Of a stretch of DNA of 55,783 bases, positions 1 through 10,858 are shown piece after piece (the first letter of the stretch is position 1; each line of letters begins with the position of its first letter). The stretch spans positions 1-55,783 of the forward strand of contig CAIMBE010000079.1 of the NCBI GenBank assembly GCA_903839085.1, read 5' to 3'. Made by a program: the position numbers and the translations under genes. Source of the stretch: an uncultured beta proteobacterium. GTDB taxonomy: Bacteria > Pseudomonadota > Gammaproteobacteria > Burkholderiales > Burkholderiaceae_C. The notes below the pieces were generated by a model. The model was given only the letters and a program-made list of their open reading frames with translations, did not search any database and had not been told where the DNA came from.

Positions 1-575
1 AGCGGGCGTATGCCAAACGGGTCGCGAAAGGCCAGCACGCCATGGCCGGCAATCATCGCAATCACGGCATACGAACCCTTGATCCGACGATGCACACGCT
101 GCACCGCCTGAAACACGTCCTGGGGCTGCAAAGGCAGGCCGCGCGTGGTCTTTTCCAACTCGTGGGCGAGCACATTGAGCAAGACCTCCGAATCGCTCTC
201 GGTATTGATGTGGCGATGATCGGCGCCGAACAGTTCTGCCTTGAGCGCCTGCGCGTTGGTCAGGTTGCCGTTGTGCACCAGCACGATGCCGAACGGCGCA
301 TTGACGTAGAAGGGCTGCGCCTCCTCCTCGCTGTAGGCGTTGCCGGCGGTCGGGTAACGCACCTGGCCCAGTCCGCAATGGCCCGGCAGCGAGCGCATGT
401 TGCGCGTGCGAAATACGTCGCGCACCATGCCCTTGGCCTTGTGCATGAAGAACTTGCGCTCCTGCTGCGTCACGATGCCGGCGGCGTCCTGTCCCCGGTG
501 CTGCAGCAGCAACAAGGCATCGTAGATAAGCTGATTGACAGGTGCGCTGCTGACAACGCCGACGATTCCACACAT
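1..575 (-). CDS. purF: Amidophosphoribosyltransferase, N-terminal part (runs off the left edge)
   Basis: PurF catalyses the first committed step of purine synthesis, transferring glutamine-derived ammonia to PRPP. The minus strand reads MCGIVGVVSSAPVNQL from 575, so Cys2 is in place as the N-terminal nucleophile of the glutaminase (Ntn-hydrolase) domain. LQHRGQDAAGI, the tract around GHCGLGQVRYPT, and FGIVLVHNGNL are typical of the family. Only about 191 residues are present; the phosphoribosyltransferase domain lies outside the window. The ATG overlaps the cvpA stop by one base (TAATG), so the two are probably translationally coupled in a folC-dedD-cvpA-purF operon. Confidence 0.95.
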   Translation of the reverse strand, partial: MCGIVGVVSSAPVNQLIYDALLLLQHRGQDAAGIVTQQERKFFMHKAKGMVRDVFRTRNMRSLPGHCGLGQVRYPTAGNAYSEEEAQPFYVNAPFGIVLVHNGNLTNAQALKAELFGADHRHINTESDSEVLLNVLAHELEKTTRGLPLQPQDVFQAVQRVHRRIKGSYAVIAMIAGHGVLAFRDPFGIRP

Positions 576-1066
576 TATGGCAAGTACTTTCCAAACTCAT
601 GCGGCAACACCGGCTTCAAGCCCTGCAGTGCAGCCTCTGTTAAACCGGCGCCGATCGATTCCTTCCAACGGTCGCTGTTCCTGAGCGGCGTCATGCTGAC
701 GACCACGGTCGCGCTCAGCAGCAAAAAAACGCCGCGAAGCAAGCCGAACAACGCGCCGAGCGCGCGATCGGGCGCTCCAAGACCGACCTTTACCAGCAAC
801 TTCTTCACCAGTCGGGCCACCAGCCCGCCGGCAAAGATGATCAGCACAAAAACCAGGACAAAAGCCGCTGCGAAACGAATCAGCTCACTGGCGCCGCTCA
901 TCGGAATTTTTTGCGCAACATCGGGAGCCAACCACTGCGCCAAAATGAACGCTGCGATCCAGTTCAGCAAGGACAGCACTTCATATACCAGGCCGCGCCA
1001 GGCACCCAGCGCCGAGGAGGCCAGCAGCAACAGCGCAAAAATCCAGTCCAGTGCAATATCGGGCAT
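575..1066 (-). CDS. cvpA: CvpA family membrane protein
   Basis: This is a 163-residue inner-membrane protein of the CvpA (colicin V production) family. Four hydrophobic segments are visible: about residues 5-20, 28-45, 62-84 and 100-125. The N-terminal LDWIFALLLLASSALGAWRG and the GLLRGVFLL tract are characteristic. The biochemical role of the family is poorly defined; in E. coli it is needed for colicin V secretion and is linked to envelope integrity. It is 18 bases downstream of the SPOR gene and overlaps purF by one base, the order common in beta- and gammaproteobacteria. Confidence 0.93.
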   Translation of the reverse strand: MPDIALDWIFALLLLASSALGAWRGLVYEVLSLLNWIAAFILAQWLAPDVAQKIPMSGASELIRFAAAFVLVFVLIIFAGGLVARLVKKLLVKVGLGAPDRALGALFGLLRGVFLLLSATVVVSMTPLRNSDRWKESIGAGLTEAALQGLKPVLPHEFGKYLP

Positions 1067-1084
1067 GGTTCCGGCGCGGTTCTT

Positions 1085-1828
1085 CTACAGGCTCAGGGTG
1101 GTGGCGGGTAGATTGAGTTTCTTGATTTTCGCCGCGGCCGTGTCCGCCTCCGCCTTGCCAGCAAAGGGACCCACGCGCACGCGGATGCGGCGCCCTTCCT
1201 TGGTCTCCACGACCTGCGTGTAGGTCTTCAGTCCCACGTGCTCAACTTTGAGACGCACTTCGCGCGCCCGATTGGCGTCCGCATAAGCGCCGACCTGAAC
1301 CACAAAACGGCTCTCGGTCGCGCCATTCTTCGGGTCCGCATCCTTGCCTTCGAGGAGTGCCTGGGCCTTGCCACCGTCATCAAGCTTGATCGGCGTCGAG
1401 GCCGCCTGCCCAGTTGGCTTGTCGATCGCGGCAGGCACAATCTTGGTCACTGGCTTTGAGGCGGCAGGCGCCGGTTCGGTCCGGAGCGCCGGTTTGGACG
1501 CCTCGAGCGCGGGTGCACTCGCAGGCGCTGGCGCCGCCGCAGGCGCTGGCGTCGGCAGAATTTCTTCCGCCTTGGGCAGCACTGCGGGTGCTGGAATGGT
1601 CAGCGGTTTGACCTTGTTACGGTCGGGTATCTCGATCGGGATGTCGACCGAAATCGGGCGCGGCTGTCGGTCAAACAAGAGCGGGAAGCCGACCACGCCG
1701 ACCAGCACCAGCACGGCGGCGCCAAGCAGGCGATGTTTGGCGCGCTTTCGCATCGCCTCGACACTTTCGGGTAGAACGGACGCCGCTGCCGGCTCGTCGC
1801 TACCCTTTCGGAACTTGAAAAAGGCCAT
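1085..1828 (-). CDS. dedD: SPOR-domain cell-division protein (DedD-like)
   Basis: This 247-residue bitopic protein has a short basic cytoplasmic N-terminus, one transmembrane helix at about residues 34-51 (LLGAAVLVLVGVVGFPLLF) and a long Ala/Pro-rich periplasmic linker. A C-terminal SPOR domain lies at about 172-247 (FVVQVGAYADANRAREV, then IRVRVGPFAGKAEAD). SPOR domains bind denuded septal peptidoglycan, and DedD-type proteins help septation. It sits 9 bases after folC and 18 before cvpA. The symbol follows this position and architecture; the linker is too low in complexity to prove orthology to E. coli DedD. Confidence 0.88.
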   Translation of the reverse strand: MAFFKFRKGSDEPAAASVLPESVEAMRKRAKHRLLGAAVLVLVGVVGFPLLFDRQPRPISVDIPIEIPDRNKVKPLTIPAPAVLPKAEEILPTPAPAAAPAPASAPALEASKPALRTEPAPAASKPVTKIVPAAIDKPTGQAASTPIKLDDGGKAQALLEGKDADPKNGATESRFVVQVGAYADANRAREVRLKVEHVGLKTYTQVVETKEGRRIRVRVGPFAGKAEADTAAAKIKKLNLPATTLSL

Positions 1829-1837
1829 GTTGTGGGG

Positions 1838-3163
1838 CTATGAGCTTGAATTGTCAGGCACGCTTCGGGTGCGAAGGCTGGAAACACCGTTTCGCAAAAC
1901 GCCACCGACGGTGTAGAACGACCCGAACACCACAATTCTATCAGCGGGGTCTGCCGCATCGATGGCCGCCTGCAGGGCGTGGCCCGGATCCGGATGGGTC
2001 GACGCTGTGGCCTTGCCCCTCTTGTCCTGCAACTTCCAGAGTGCCTGCAAATTGACGGCAGACTCGGCGCGCGCGCTTGGCAGATCGGTGAAGTACCAGC
2101 GATCGATCACCGGGCTGATCCGGTGCAGCATGGTCGCCAGGTCCTTGTCGGCCATGGCGCCGAAGACGGCGTGCGTCACCGGGTAGTAGCCCATCGCGTC
2201 CAGATTGGCCGTCAACGCGGCCACCGCATGCGGGTTGTGCGCCACGTCGAGCACCAGCAGCGGCTGGCCGGCGAGCACCTGAAAGCGCCCCGGCAGCTCA
2301 ACCTGTGCCAGGCCACTGCGCACCGCCTGCGCGGTCACCGGCAAGCGTTCGCGCAATGCCGACAGCGCCGCCAGGACACCGGCGGCATTGAGCAGCTGGT
2401 TGGCGCCGCGCAGCGCCGGGTAGGCCAGACCGCTGTAGCGACGGCCACGCCCAGCCCAGCCCCACTGCTGCTTGTCACCGCTGACATTGAAATCGACACC
2501 GATGCGCCAGAGGTCGGCGTCGATCTCGGTGGCATGATCGAGCACGCTTTGCGGTGGCACCGGATCACTGAGCACCACCGGCTGGCCGGTGCGCATGATG
2601 CCGGCTTTCTCGAAGCCGATCGACTCGCGGTCCGGCCCCAGATAATCCATGTGGTCAAGGTCAATGCTGGTCAGCACGGCGCAGTCGGGCTCAATGATGT
2701 TGACCGCGTCCAGGCGCCCGCCCAGCCCCACTTCCAGAATCGCCACGTCGAGCTTGGCGCGCACCATGACATCGAGTATGGCCAGCGTTGAAAACTCGAA
2801 GTAGGTCAGTGATACCGGCGGACTGCCCGATCGTCTGGCGTTCTCGACGCGGGCAAACGCGGCCGCCAGTTCGACTCGGGCGGCAGGCTCGCCGGCAAGG
2901 CGCAGGCGTTCCTCGAAATGCACCAGATGCGGCGAGGTATAGACCCCGGTCCGATAGCCCGCCTCGCGCAGAATCGATTCCAGCATGGCGCAGGTTGAGC
3001 CCTTGCCGTTGGTACCGGCGACCGTGATGACCGGGCAACTGAAGCACAGGCCCATGCGGTCGGCCACCTGTTTCACGCGCTGCAGCCCCAGATCGATGCT
3101 CTTGGCGTGCAGTTGCTCGCAATGCGCCAGCCATTGGTCCAGTGTTTTGGGTTCGATATTCAT
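1838..3163 (-). CDS. folC: Bifunctional dihydrofolate synthase / folylpolyglutamate synthase
   Basis: FolC adds glutamate to dihydropteroate and extends the polyglutamate tail of folates, using ATP. It has the Mur-ligase fold. The P-loop TVAGTNGKGSTCAML lies near the N-terminus, followed by YTSPHLVHFEERL, the VGLGGRLDAVN tract, SIDLDHMDYLG and the C-terminal LVLDVAHNPHA. I chose the ATG at 3163 (MNIEPKTLDQW, 441 aa). The frame stays open to 3283, but the extra 40 residues are Arg/Pro-rich and unlike the family. An ATG at 3175 is an alternative. Neither start has a strong Shine-Dalgarno; a weak GGCGG precedes 3163. The gene is divergent from argG. Confidence 0.94.
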   Translation of the reverse strand: MNIEPKTLDQWLAHCEQLHAKSIDLGLQRVKQVADRMGLCFSCPVITVAGTNGKGSTCAMLESILREAGYRTGVYTSPHLVHFEERLRLAGEPAARVELAAAFARVENARRSGSPPVSLTYFEFSTLAILDVMVRAKLDVAILEVGLGGRLDAVNIIEPDCAVLTSIDLDHMDYLGPDRESIGFEKAGIMRTGQPVVLSDPVPPQSVLDHATEIDADLWRIGVDFNVSGDKQQWGWAGRGRRYSGLAYPALRGANQLLNAAGVLAALSALRERLPVTAQAVRSGLAQVELPGRFQVLAGQPLLVLDVAHNPHAVAALTANLDAMGYYPVTHAVFGAMADKDLATMLHRISPVIDRWYFTDLPSARAESAVNLQALWKLQDKRGKATASTHPDPGHALQAAIDAADPADRIVVFGSFYTVGGVLRNGVSSLRTRSVPDNSSS

Positions 3164-3249
3164 GTCAGCCGCCATTGTCGCTGAGCAACGCGGCCGCTGC
3201 CGAGCCGGCGGGCCCGGCCTGAGCGGCCGGTCGACGCGCGTGACTCGCC

Positions 3250-4629
<1,380 letters not shown>

Positions 4630-4805
4630 TGGCGCATCGCGCCATATGCCCGGCCGTGCTTGGGCAGCGGCAGCTTGGTCGTGGCAGCCCGCCGACCCTC
4701 CCGGAATAGAAGGCATCAGGAGACATGCAACTTTGCGAATTGCCTGCTTCCTACCCGGCATTCGGCGCAGCAGACCAGCGGTCGTCTGGATGTTGAAGAT
4801 GTCGT

Positions 4806-5201
4806 CTACGGCATCACCGCAACCCGGCGCTTCTTGAGGATGACCATCGGTGCCGGGGCGTCTTTTCGGGCCACCGGCCAGGGCGGGACCTCTCTTGAAA
4901 ACTCCGGATTCAATTCCTTGGGCGCATTGGCTACAGCCTTCGCTACCGCCTTGGTTTTCAGAGGCGTCAGGTGATCGCCAACGACCTGCACATACTCACC
5001 GCCAGCCGTCATGGCCAGCGCGCCAACCTGCGCGCCCTTGCTCACGCTGCCAAGCAGCTTCAGCTCATCACCTTCGGGTCGCTCATGCGTATGCCTCGAC
5101 CAGGCTGCCCGGCCAAGGACAACCCTCCAGCCCGGTTTGCGCGGCTTGCGAAGTTGTTTACTGTCAGATCTGAACTTTTCGAAGGAAGGCTGAACTTGCA
5201 T
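4806..5201 (-). CDS. Small basic hypothetical protein, uncertain ORF
   Basis: This is a 131-codon minus-strand ORF in an otherwise empty 718-base stretch between argG and the epimerase gene. I do not recognise it as a named family. The central part (KLLGSVSKGAQVGALAMTAG followed by EYVQVVGDHLTPLKT) looks like folded protein, and the C-terminus is basic (MVILKKRRVAVMP). It has no signal peptide or membrane segment. No Shine-Dalgarno precedes the ATG at 5201, so the true start may be further in. The flanks, 4630-4805 and 5202-5347, hold nothing I can name; the latter includes an AT-rich patch near 5306-5320. Confidence 0.45.
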   Translation of the reverse strand: MQVQPSFEKFRSDSKQLRKPRKPGWRVVLGRAAWSRHTHERPEGDELKLLGSVSKGAQVGALAMTAGGEYVQVVGDHLTPLKTKAVAKAVANAPKELNPEFSREVPPWPVARKDAPAPMVILKKRRVAVMP

Positions 5202-5347
5202 TGGGAATGTGACTGGAATGGCTCGATCGGGGAAATACCGTCGCCGACGGCGCCCTGATTTGACAAGGTGAGGAAGGTTAGCTGCAATTTCGGATGAGGT
5301 CTATTAATAAATATTGAGGCCGAGTCCGAAAAATAACGCGGCCCGCA

Positions 5348-6313
5348 TCAGCGCGACCTGTTCGCGCCCAAATACGATGAAGCAATCGGCACCAGGGACG
5401 CGCCTTCAATGCCCAGGTAGGACAAACCAGGCAACTTGCCGCTTGCGACGTTGTCAATTTGCAGGGAGTCCAGGTTGTCGAGGCTCATCAGGGGCTCGCC
5501 TGGTGCGAGTTCCATCAGCGCAGCCTGCAAACGGCCCAGCCAGCGTGGCAGCGCCAACACCGGACGACCGCGCCCGCCTCGTACGCCGCTGAGTCGCGCC
5601 GACAACTGCACCAGTTGACGCAGCGTAAATACGTCGGGGCCACATGCTTCCAGAATCAACGGCGCACCCGATCCTCGCGCCCCATCAGCACGCTCCAGGC
5701 TGCGCAGCACGGCGCTGGCCACATCCTCGACCCACACCGGCTGAAAACGCGCGTCGGCGCCGGCCAGCGGCATGATCGGCAACACCTTCTGCAGCTGGGC
5801 GAAGACGTTGAGGAACTTGTCGCCGGCGCCGAAAATGACGCTGGGCCGCAGAACCGCCAACTCGAACACGCCCCGCTGCCCCGACTCGGCTGCCCGCATC
5901 AAGGCGGCCTCGCCTCGCCCCTTGCTGCGCAGGTACATCGAAGGCGCCGAATCAGGCTGCTGCGCATCGGCTCCGATCGCGCTGACGTGCACCAGCTGAC
6001 TGACGCCCGCCGCAACGCAGGCGCGCGCCAGTTTCTGCGGCAACAGCACATGAACCTGTTCGAAGGCCGCTTGCGTTCCATGCAGAACGGCGACCAGATT
6101 CACCACAGCGTGCTGCCCGGCGACGCCCTGCGCAAGTGCCGCTTCATCGTGCACATCGAGTTCCACCACGCTCAGGCGCGGCAAGTGGAGCAGATGGCCC
6201 GCGCGCGCGCCCCGGCGACTGGCCACCGTGACCTGCCAGCCAGCGTTCGCGAGCCACTCGCAGACACGGGTACCGACAAAGCCCGTGCCACCCAGGACAA
6301 ATGCATTGTTCAT
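5348..6313 (-). CDS. NAD(P)-dependent epimerase/dehydratase-like (atypical SDR) protein
   Basis: This 321-residue protein has an N-terminal Rossmann motif, FVLGGTGFVGTRVCEWLA (residues 5-22, GxxGxxG), typical of the extended/atypical SDR superfamily. NLVAVLHGTQ, VHVSAIGADA, and MYLRSKGRGEAAL (a YxxxK-type motif, Tyr-Leu-Arg-Ser-Lys) follow. This resembles the NDUFA9-like/NAD(P)H-binding group whose bacterial substrates are mostly unknown, so no specific reaction is assigned. It lies 105 bases downstream of murB on the same strand. Confidence 0.88.
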   Translation of the reverse strand: MNNAFVLGGTGFVGTRVCEWLANAGWQVTVASRRGARAGHLLHLPRLSVVELDVHDEAALAQGVAGQHAVVNLVAVLHGTQAAFEQVHVLLPQKLARACVAAGVSQLVHVSAIGADAQQPDSAPSMYLRSKGRGEAALMRAAESGQRGVFELAVLRPSVIFGAGDKFLNVFAQLQKVLPIMPLAGADARFQPVWVEDVASAVLRSLERADGARGSGAPLILEACGPDVFTLRQLVQLSARLSGVRGGRGRPVLALPRWLGRLQAALMELAPGEPLMSLDNLDSLQIDNVASGKLPGLSYLGIEGASLVPIASSYLGANRSR

Positions 6314-6418
6314 AGGCCGAGCTTAGCGCCTTGCAGGGTGATGTTCAGCATGCCGGTCGCGGTTCACTCGAAGCTCGGACGACCATGGTCCGTGAGCGCG
6401 TGCGCCACGGCATCGGCT

Positions 6419-7450
6419 TCAGACCACCACCGGCTCGGGCTCGAGCAGGATGCCAAAGCGCTCGTAGACGCTGGTCTGAATCGCCTTGGCCAGGGTCATC
6501 ACCTCACCACCGCTGGCGCCGCCCCGATTGACCAGCACCAGCGCCTGCTTTTCATAGACACCGGCATGACCCACCGACTTGCCCCGCCAGCCGCAAGCGT
6601 CAATCAACCATCCGGCAGCCAGCTTGATCGAGCCGTCGGCCAGGTGGTAATAAACAATCTTCGGGTCACGCGCGATGATGTCGGCGCACTGTTCGGGTGT
6701 CACGGTTGGATTCTTGAAAAAACTGCCGGCGTTGCCAATCAGCGCCGGGTCCGGCAGCTTGGCGCGCCGGATCTCGCAGACCCACTGGTAAATCTGCATC
6801 GCTGTGGGCACTGCGACGCCCGATTCGGCGATCCTCTTTTCTATGTCAGCGTAACCCAGCACCGCTTTCCAGGGCCTGGGCAGGGCGAAGCGCACGCGGG
6901 TGATCAAGGCCCGGCCGGCCAGGCCCAGCGAACTCGAGGCATGCTTGAACACCGAATCGCGGTAGCCGAAAGCACACTGTGCGGCATTCAGCGTGAAAGG
7001 CTTTCCGGTTTGCAGGTCCACCGCGTCCAGCGAGTCAAAACGGTCCTGCAGCTCAACGCCATAGGCGCCAATGTTCTGCACCGGGGCCGCGCCCACCGTG
7101 CCCGGAATCAGCGCCATGTTTTCCAGGCCCGGATAGCCCTGCTGCAGCGTCCAGTTCACAAGGCCGTGCCAGTTCTCCCCGGCGCCGGCTTCGAGGATGA
7201 AAGACTTGGCGGTTTCCTCTACCAGCCTTCGGCCCATGATCTCGACTTTCAGAACCAGCGGCTTGATGTCACCGGTGAGCACGATATTGCTGCCGCCACC
7301 CAGCACAAACTTTGCTTGTCCCGCCCATTCGGGGTCGGCGACCAGGTTCTCTATGTCGGCCTGGCTGGCGATACGGACCAGGCGATGCGCCTTGGCGACA
7401 ATGCGAAAGCTGTTGCATGGCTCCAGGGGAACGTTTTTCTCGATTAACAT
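6419..7450 (-). CDS. murB: UDP-N-acetylenolpyruvoylglucosamine reductase (type I)
   Basis: MurB reduces UDP-GlcNAc-enolpyruvate to UDP-MurNAc with NADPH and FAD, in the cytoplasmic stage of peptidoglycan synthesis. FAD-binding tracts are [14 protein letters not shown] and [20 protein letters not shown]. The proton-donor serine sits in [12 protein letters not shown], an arginine in FGYRDSVFK, and the C-terminal glutamate in [10 protein letters not shown] placed the start at the ATG at 7450 ([15 protein letters not shown], 343 aa, close to the E. coli length), with GAGAG about 13 bases upstream. A GTG at 7483 would add 11 residues. It is divergent from the yajQ-like gene across 53 bases. Confidence 0.96.
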   Translation of the reverse strand: MLIEKNVPLEPCNSFRIVAKAHRLVRIASQADIENLVADPEWAGQAKFVLGGGSNIVLTGDIKPLVLKVEIMGRRLVEETAKSFILEAGAGENWHGLVNWTLQQGYPGLENMALIPGTVGAAPVQNIGAYGVELQDRFDSLDAVDLQTGKPFTLNAAQCAFGYRDSVFKHASSSLGLAGRALITRVRFALPRPWKAVLGYADIEKRIAESGVAVPTAMQIYQWVCEIRRAKLPDPALIGNAGSFFKNPTVTPEQCADIIARDPKIVYYHLADGSIKLAAGWLIDACGWRGKSVGHAGVYEKQALVLVNRGGASGGEVMTLAKAIQTSVYERFGILLEPEPVVV

Positions 7451-7503
7451 TGGAGCAATTCTCTCACTTGCCTTCACGGTCACGATTTTTCGGGAATTTA
7501 GCC

Positions 7504-7989
7504 ATGCCTTCTTTTGATACCGTTTGCGAAGCCAACCAGGTGGAAGTCAAGAACGCAGTGGAAAACAGCGCCAAGGAAATCAGCACCCGCTTTGATTTCA
7601 AAGGCACGCCCGCGGCGATCGACATCAAGGACAAAGAAATCACCCTGATCGGCGACGCCGATTTTCAGCTGAGCCAGATCGAGGAGATCCTGCGCAACAA
7701 ACTGACCAAGCGCAACGTCGACGTGCGCTTTCTGGACAAGGGTGAAGTGCAAAAAATGGGCGGCGACAAGGTCAAGCTGGTGATCAAGGTGCGCAACGGC
7801 ATCGAAACCGAGGTTTCAAAGAAGATCCAGCGCGCCCTCAAGGACAGCAAGCTCAAGGTCCAGTCCGCAATTCAGGAAAACAAGCTGCGGGTGACCGGAG
7901 CCAAGCGCGATGATCTGCAGGCGGCGATGGCCCTGATCAGGAAAAGCATCACCGACATGCCGCTGAGTTTCGACAATTTTCGCGACTGA
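7504..7989 (+). CDS. yajQ: YajQ family nucleotide-binding protein
   Basis: This 161-residue cytoplasmic protein is of the YajQ/UPF0234 family, with two ferredoxin-like halves. Recognisable tracts are [46 protein letters not shown] and [13 protein letters not shown]. Family members bind nucleotides and tRNA in vitro, and in Xanthomonas and Pseudomonas a YajQ protein has been reported as a cyclic-di-GMP effector. Only 12 bases separate it from the degenerate HD-GYP-like gene that follows, so the pair is likely cotranscribed. Confidence 0.95.
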   Translation: MPSFDTVCEANQVEVKNAVENSAKEISTRFDFKGTPAAIDIKDKEITLIGDADFQLSQIEEILRNKLTKRNVDVRFLDKGEVQKMGGDKVKLVIKVRNGIETEVSKKIQRALKDSKLKVQSAIQENKLRVTGAKRDDLQAAMALIRKSITDMPLSFDNFRD

Positions 7990-8001
7990 CAGGCTGCTGC
8001 C

Positions 8002-8940
8002 GTGACCGTAGAGAACGAAAACGAATACGAAGACCTGCTCAGTCTGTGGTCCGACCTGGAGTCCGGACTCGGGATCATCCTGGGCAGCCCGGGAAGCATC
8101 CAGGAATTTGAACAGCGGGTCTGGCAGTATGACCGCTGGATGCGGGACCTGATCAGGCAGGACCCGGACCTCGGCCTGTATCTGCTGTTCCAGCTGGCTG
8201 CCAACTCGCCGGTCGGCTACAGCGCCTCGCACTCTCTGATCTGCGCCGTCCTGTGCGACCTGACGGCAGGCGAACTCGGGCTGTCCAAGGCGGAACGGGA
8301 CAGCCTGGTGCATGCCGCCATGACCATGAACATGTCGATGACGACCTTGCAGGACCAGTTGGCTGAGCAGGCGGATAAACCCAGCGCGATCCAGCAGGAT
8401 GACATTGCCGGACACCCCGCCAACAGCGCGATGATGCTGACCAATATCGGCGTCAGCGACCACCTGTGGCTCGATGCCGTGCGCCTGCATCACGATGAAA
8501 CCACCGACAAGGGCGAATTGCGCGCCGTTTCACCGGTCATCCGGCTGGCGCGAATCCTGCGCATCGTCGATCGCTACGCGGCCATGATCAGTCCGCGCAG
8601 ATCGCGTGAGGGCCGCAGTGCCACCGATTCGATGCGGGCCATCATCGCCCGATCAAGTGAACAGACCGACGAAGTGGGTCGCGCTCTGATACGCGCCGTG
8701 GGCCTGTGCCCGCCTGGCACCTATGTGCGACTCGACAGCGACGAACTGGCGGTGGTGGTGCGCCGCAGCGATCAGTTGAACCTGCCCCAGGTGGCGATTG
8801 TGATCGGTGAAGAAGGCGCGCTGATGAGCCCGCCCCGTTTGCACCAGACCGCCCGCGGCAGCCCGAGCATCAGAACCGCGTTGCCCGCCTCGGCGGTGCG
8901 CGAGCACCTCAATCATCATCAGGTTCTGCGCCTGACCTGA
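8002..8940 (+). CDS. Degenerate HD-GYP-like phosphohydrolase-fold protein
   Basis: This is a 312-residue protein with a GTG start at 8002. The middle resembles an HD-GYP domain: SASHSLICAVLCDL (His77), a helix SLVHAAMTMNMSM, GHPANSAMML (His138), HHDE (His163-164) and ARILRIVDRYAAMISPRRSR (Asp190). The position where HD-GYP enzymes carry the His-Asp metal ligands (AALLHDIGK) reads Ala-Ala-Met-Thr-Met-Asn-Met-Ser-Met, so that pair is lost. Active phosphodiesterase function is therefore doubtful, and a regulatory or scaffold role is more likely. It follows yajQ by 12 bases and is convergent with the GNAT gene. The C-terminal 100 residues are unassigned. Confidence 0.85.
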   Translation: MTVENENEYEDLLSLWSDLESGLGIILGSPGSIQEFEQRVWQYDRWMRDLIRQDPDLGLYLLFQLAANSPVGYSASHSLICAVLCDLTAGELGLSKAERDSLVHAAMTMNMSMTTLQDQLAEQADKPSAIQQDDIAGHPANSAMMLTNIGVSDHLWLDAVRLHHDETTDKGELRAVSPVIRLARILRIVDRYAAMISPRRSREGRSATDSMRAIIARSSEQTDEVGRALIRAVGLCPPGTYVRLDSDELAVVVRRSDQLNLPQVAIVIGEEGALMSPPRLHQTARGSPSIRTALPASAVREHLNHHQVLRLT

Positions 8941-8954
8941 GTCTTGCCGCAGCG

Positions 8955-9464
8955 CTAGCGCAGCCACTTTTGCAGGAACTGCGCGTGACCCGACGCCGGG
9001 TCGAGCTGATAGTTGGCAAAACCGATGCGGGAATAAAGGCTGATGGCCCCGACATTGCCGGAAAGCACCTCCAGCGTCAGCTTGCAGGCGCCCCGCTCGC
9101 GCGCGAGTTTGTCGACCAGGGTCAGCATCTGCTGTGCAACGCGCTGACCGCGATAGGCTGGCAACACCACCACGTCGTGAATATTGACCAGGGGCCTGCA
9201 CTCGAAGGTCGAGAAACCTTCAATGCAATTGACCAGGCCGACCGGCCTCGCGTCATCCTCGCCAACAAAGGCGAGCACACTGAAGGCCTGCGCTCGCTCG
9301 GCCAGACAGCGGACCAGGTTGGTCTGGGCAAATTCGCTCAGACCGTGACCGCCCCCCATCGGATCTCGCGCGTATGCGTCAAGCAAGTGCACCAGCGCAA
9401 GAGCGTGAGCGGCATGGCCGTAGTCGGCAAGGCAGACACGCAGGCCGACCGGCATCGGTTTCAT
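8955..9464 (-). CDS. GNAT family N-acetyltransferase
   Basis: This is a 169-residue single-domain GNAT protein. The acetyl-CoA-binding motif A is visible as [20 protein letters not shown] (about residues 93-112, R-G-Q-R-V-A), followed by the motif B region [18 protein letters not shown]. The substrate is unknown; this architecture covers protein, amino-acid and amine acetyltransferases. The start overlaps the glmM stop by 4 bases (ATGA), so it is probably the last gene of the ftsH-folP-glmM transcript. Confidence 0.88.
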   Translation of the reverse strand: MKPMPVGLRVCLADYGHAAHALALVHLLDAYARDPMGGGHGLSEFAQTNLVRCLAERAQAFSVLAFVGEDDARPVGLVNCIEGFSTFECRPLVNIHDVVVLPAYRGQRVAQQMLTLVDKLARERGACKLTLEVLSGNVGAISLYSRIGFANYQLDPASGHAQFLQKWLR

Positions 9465-10825
9465 GCGCTCAAAGCGTCTGCCAGGTTCTGCGCACAGCGC
9501 TGCGCCTGCGCCGCGTCGGGGGCCTCGACCATCACCCGCAGCACGGGCTCGGTGCCGCTGGCACGGATCAGCACGCGGCCGCGGGCACCCAGTTCGAGTT
9601 CCACCGCCTGCTGGGTGGCGGTCAATTGCGGGCTGCGTCGCCAGTCCTGGCCCGATTTCAGCCGGACGTTGATAAGAACTTGCGGGAACAGGGTGACCTC
9701 AGACAGCAAGTCAGAGACCGATCGCCCACTGCGCAGGCAGGTCTGCAAGACCTGCAGCGCCGAGATCAGGCCGTCGCCCGTGGTGTGCTTGTCCAGTGCC
9801 AGCAGGTGGCCCGATCCTTCGCCGCCAAGCAGCCAGCCCCGCTTTTCCAGTTCCTCCAGCACATAGCGATCCCCCACGTTGGCGCGCACCATTTCGACGG
9901 CATTGGCTTTCAGCGCGAGTTCGACGGCCATATTGGTCATCAGCGTGCCGACCACACCCGGCACGATCTGCTCGGCCGATCTGCAGGCGAACTTGCCGCC
10001 ATGCATCAGACGCTCCTTTGCCATCAGAAAAAGTAGCTCGTCGCCATTGAACAGGCGACCGCTGGCGTCAACCAGTTGCAGGCGATCGGCATCGCCATCG
10101 AGCGAAATGCCGTAGTCCGCGCCGCTCGCCCTGACCGCCTCGACCACCGCCTGCGGATGAGTCGCCCCGACCTCATGGTTGATGTTCACGCCATCGGGTG
10201 CGCAGCCGATGGCGATGACCTCGGCGCCCAGTTCATGAAACACCTTCGGCGCCACCTGATAAGCCGCACCGTGGGCCGCATCGACCACGATTCTCAGACC
10301 TTTGAGCGTCAGATCGCTGGCAAAGGTGCTCTTGCAGAATTCAATGTAGCGCCCGGCGGCATCATCCAGGCGGCGCGTCTTGCCCAAATTGGCCGAATCA
10401 GCCCACAGGGGCGGTTCGTCCAATGCCATCTCGACGTCCGATTCCCAGGCGTCAGGCAGTTTGGTGCCCTGGGCACTGAAAAATTTGATGCCATTGTCAG
10501 CGAACGCGTTGTGGCTGGCGCTGATGACGACACCCAGCGACGCGCGTTGTGTTCGCGTCAAATAGGCGACGCCCGGGGTCGGCAACGGACCCAGCAGCAC
10601 GACGTCAACCCCGGCCGAGTTGAAGCCGCTCTCCAGGGCGCTCTCCAGCATGTATCCCGAGATGCGGGTGTCCTTGCCGATCAGCACCGTCGGTCGCGTC
10701 TCCGTCCTCTTGAGAACGCGACCCACCGCATGGGCCAGGCGCAGAACAAAATCAGGCGTGATCGGCATCTGCCCGACGGCGCCCCGGATGCCATCGGTTC
10801 CAAAATATTTTCTGCTCAAGTTCAT
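9461..10825 (-). CDS. glmM: Phosphoglucosamine mutase
   Basis: GlmM converts glucosamine-6-phosphate to glucosamine-1-phosphate for UDP-GlcNAc synthesis, feeding peptidoglycan and lipid A. It starts [15 protein letters not shown] as the family does. The phosphoserine loop is [19 protein letters not shown], the metal loop SLDGDADRL, the sugar-binding region GGEGSGHL and the phosphate-binding [12 protein letters not shown]. Length 454 aa fits. I use the ATG at 10825; an in-frame ATG at 10843 would add six residues. AAGGGG abuts the 10825 start, which is unusually close. It follows folP, as in many proteobacteria. Confidence 0.97.
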   Translation of the reverse strand: MNLSRKYFGTDGIRGAVGQMPITPDFVLRLAHAVGRVLKRTETRPTVLIGKDTRISGYMLESALESGFNSAGVDVVLLGPLPTPGVAYLTRTQRASLGVVISASHNAFADNGIKFFSAQGTKLPDAWESDVEMALDEPPLWADSANLGKTRRLDDAAGRYIEFCKSTFASDLTLKGLRIVVDAAHGAAYQVAPKVFHELGAEVIAIGCAPDGVNINHEVGATHPQAVVEAVRASGADYGISLDGDADRLQLVDASGRLFNGDELLFLMAKERLMHGGKFACRSAEQIVPGVVGTLMTNMAVELALKANAVEMVRANVGDRYVLEELEKRGWLLGGEGSGHLLALDKHTTGDGLISALQVLQTCLRSGRSVSDLLSEVTLFPQVLINVRLKSGQDWRRSPQLTATQQAVELELGARGRVLIRASGTEPVLRVMVEAPDAAQAQRCAQNLADALSA

Positions 10826-10858
10826 CCCCTTGTGTGAAACCATGCCGTCAAATGCTAG

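Noticed and set aside
42..1223. 393-codon plus-strand ORF
   Set aside because: It is antisense to purF, cvpA and the SPOR gene, is rich in Arg/Ala/Pro, and shows no family motif; the minus-strand genes explain the region.
4630..4644. Hairpin TGGCGC-ATC-GCGCCA right after argG
   Set aside because: The stem is short and no T-tract follows, so I do not call it a terminator.
5459..7447. 662-codon plus-strand ORF
   Set aside because: It is antisense to the epimerase gene and murB, both of which carry full family motifs. Long open frames opposite GC-rich genes are expected.
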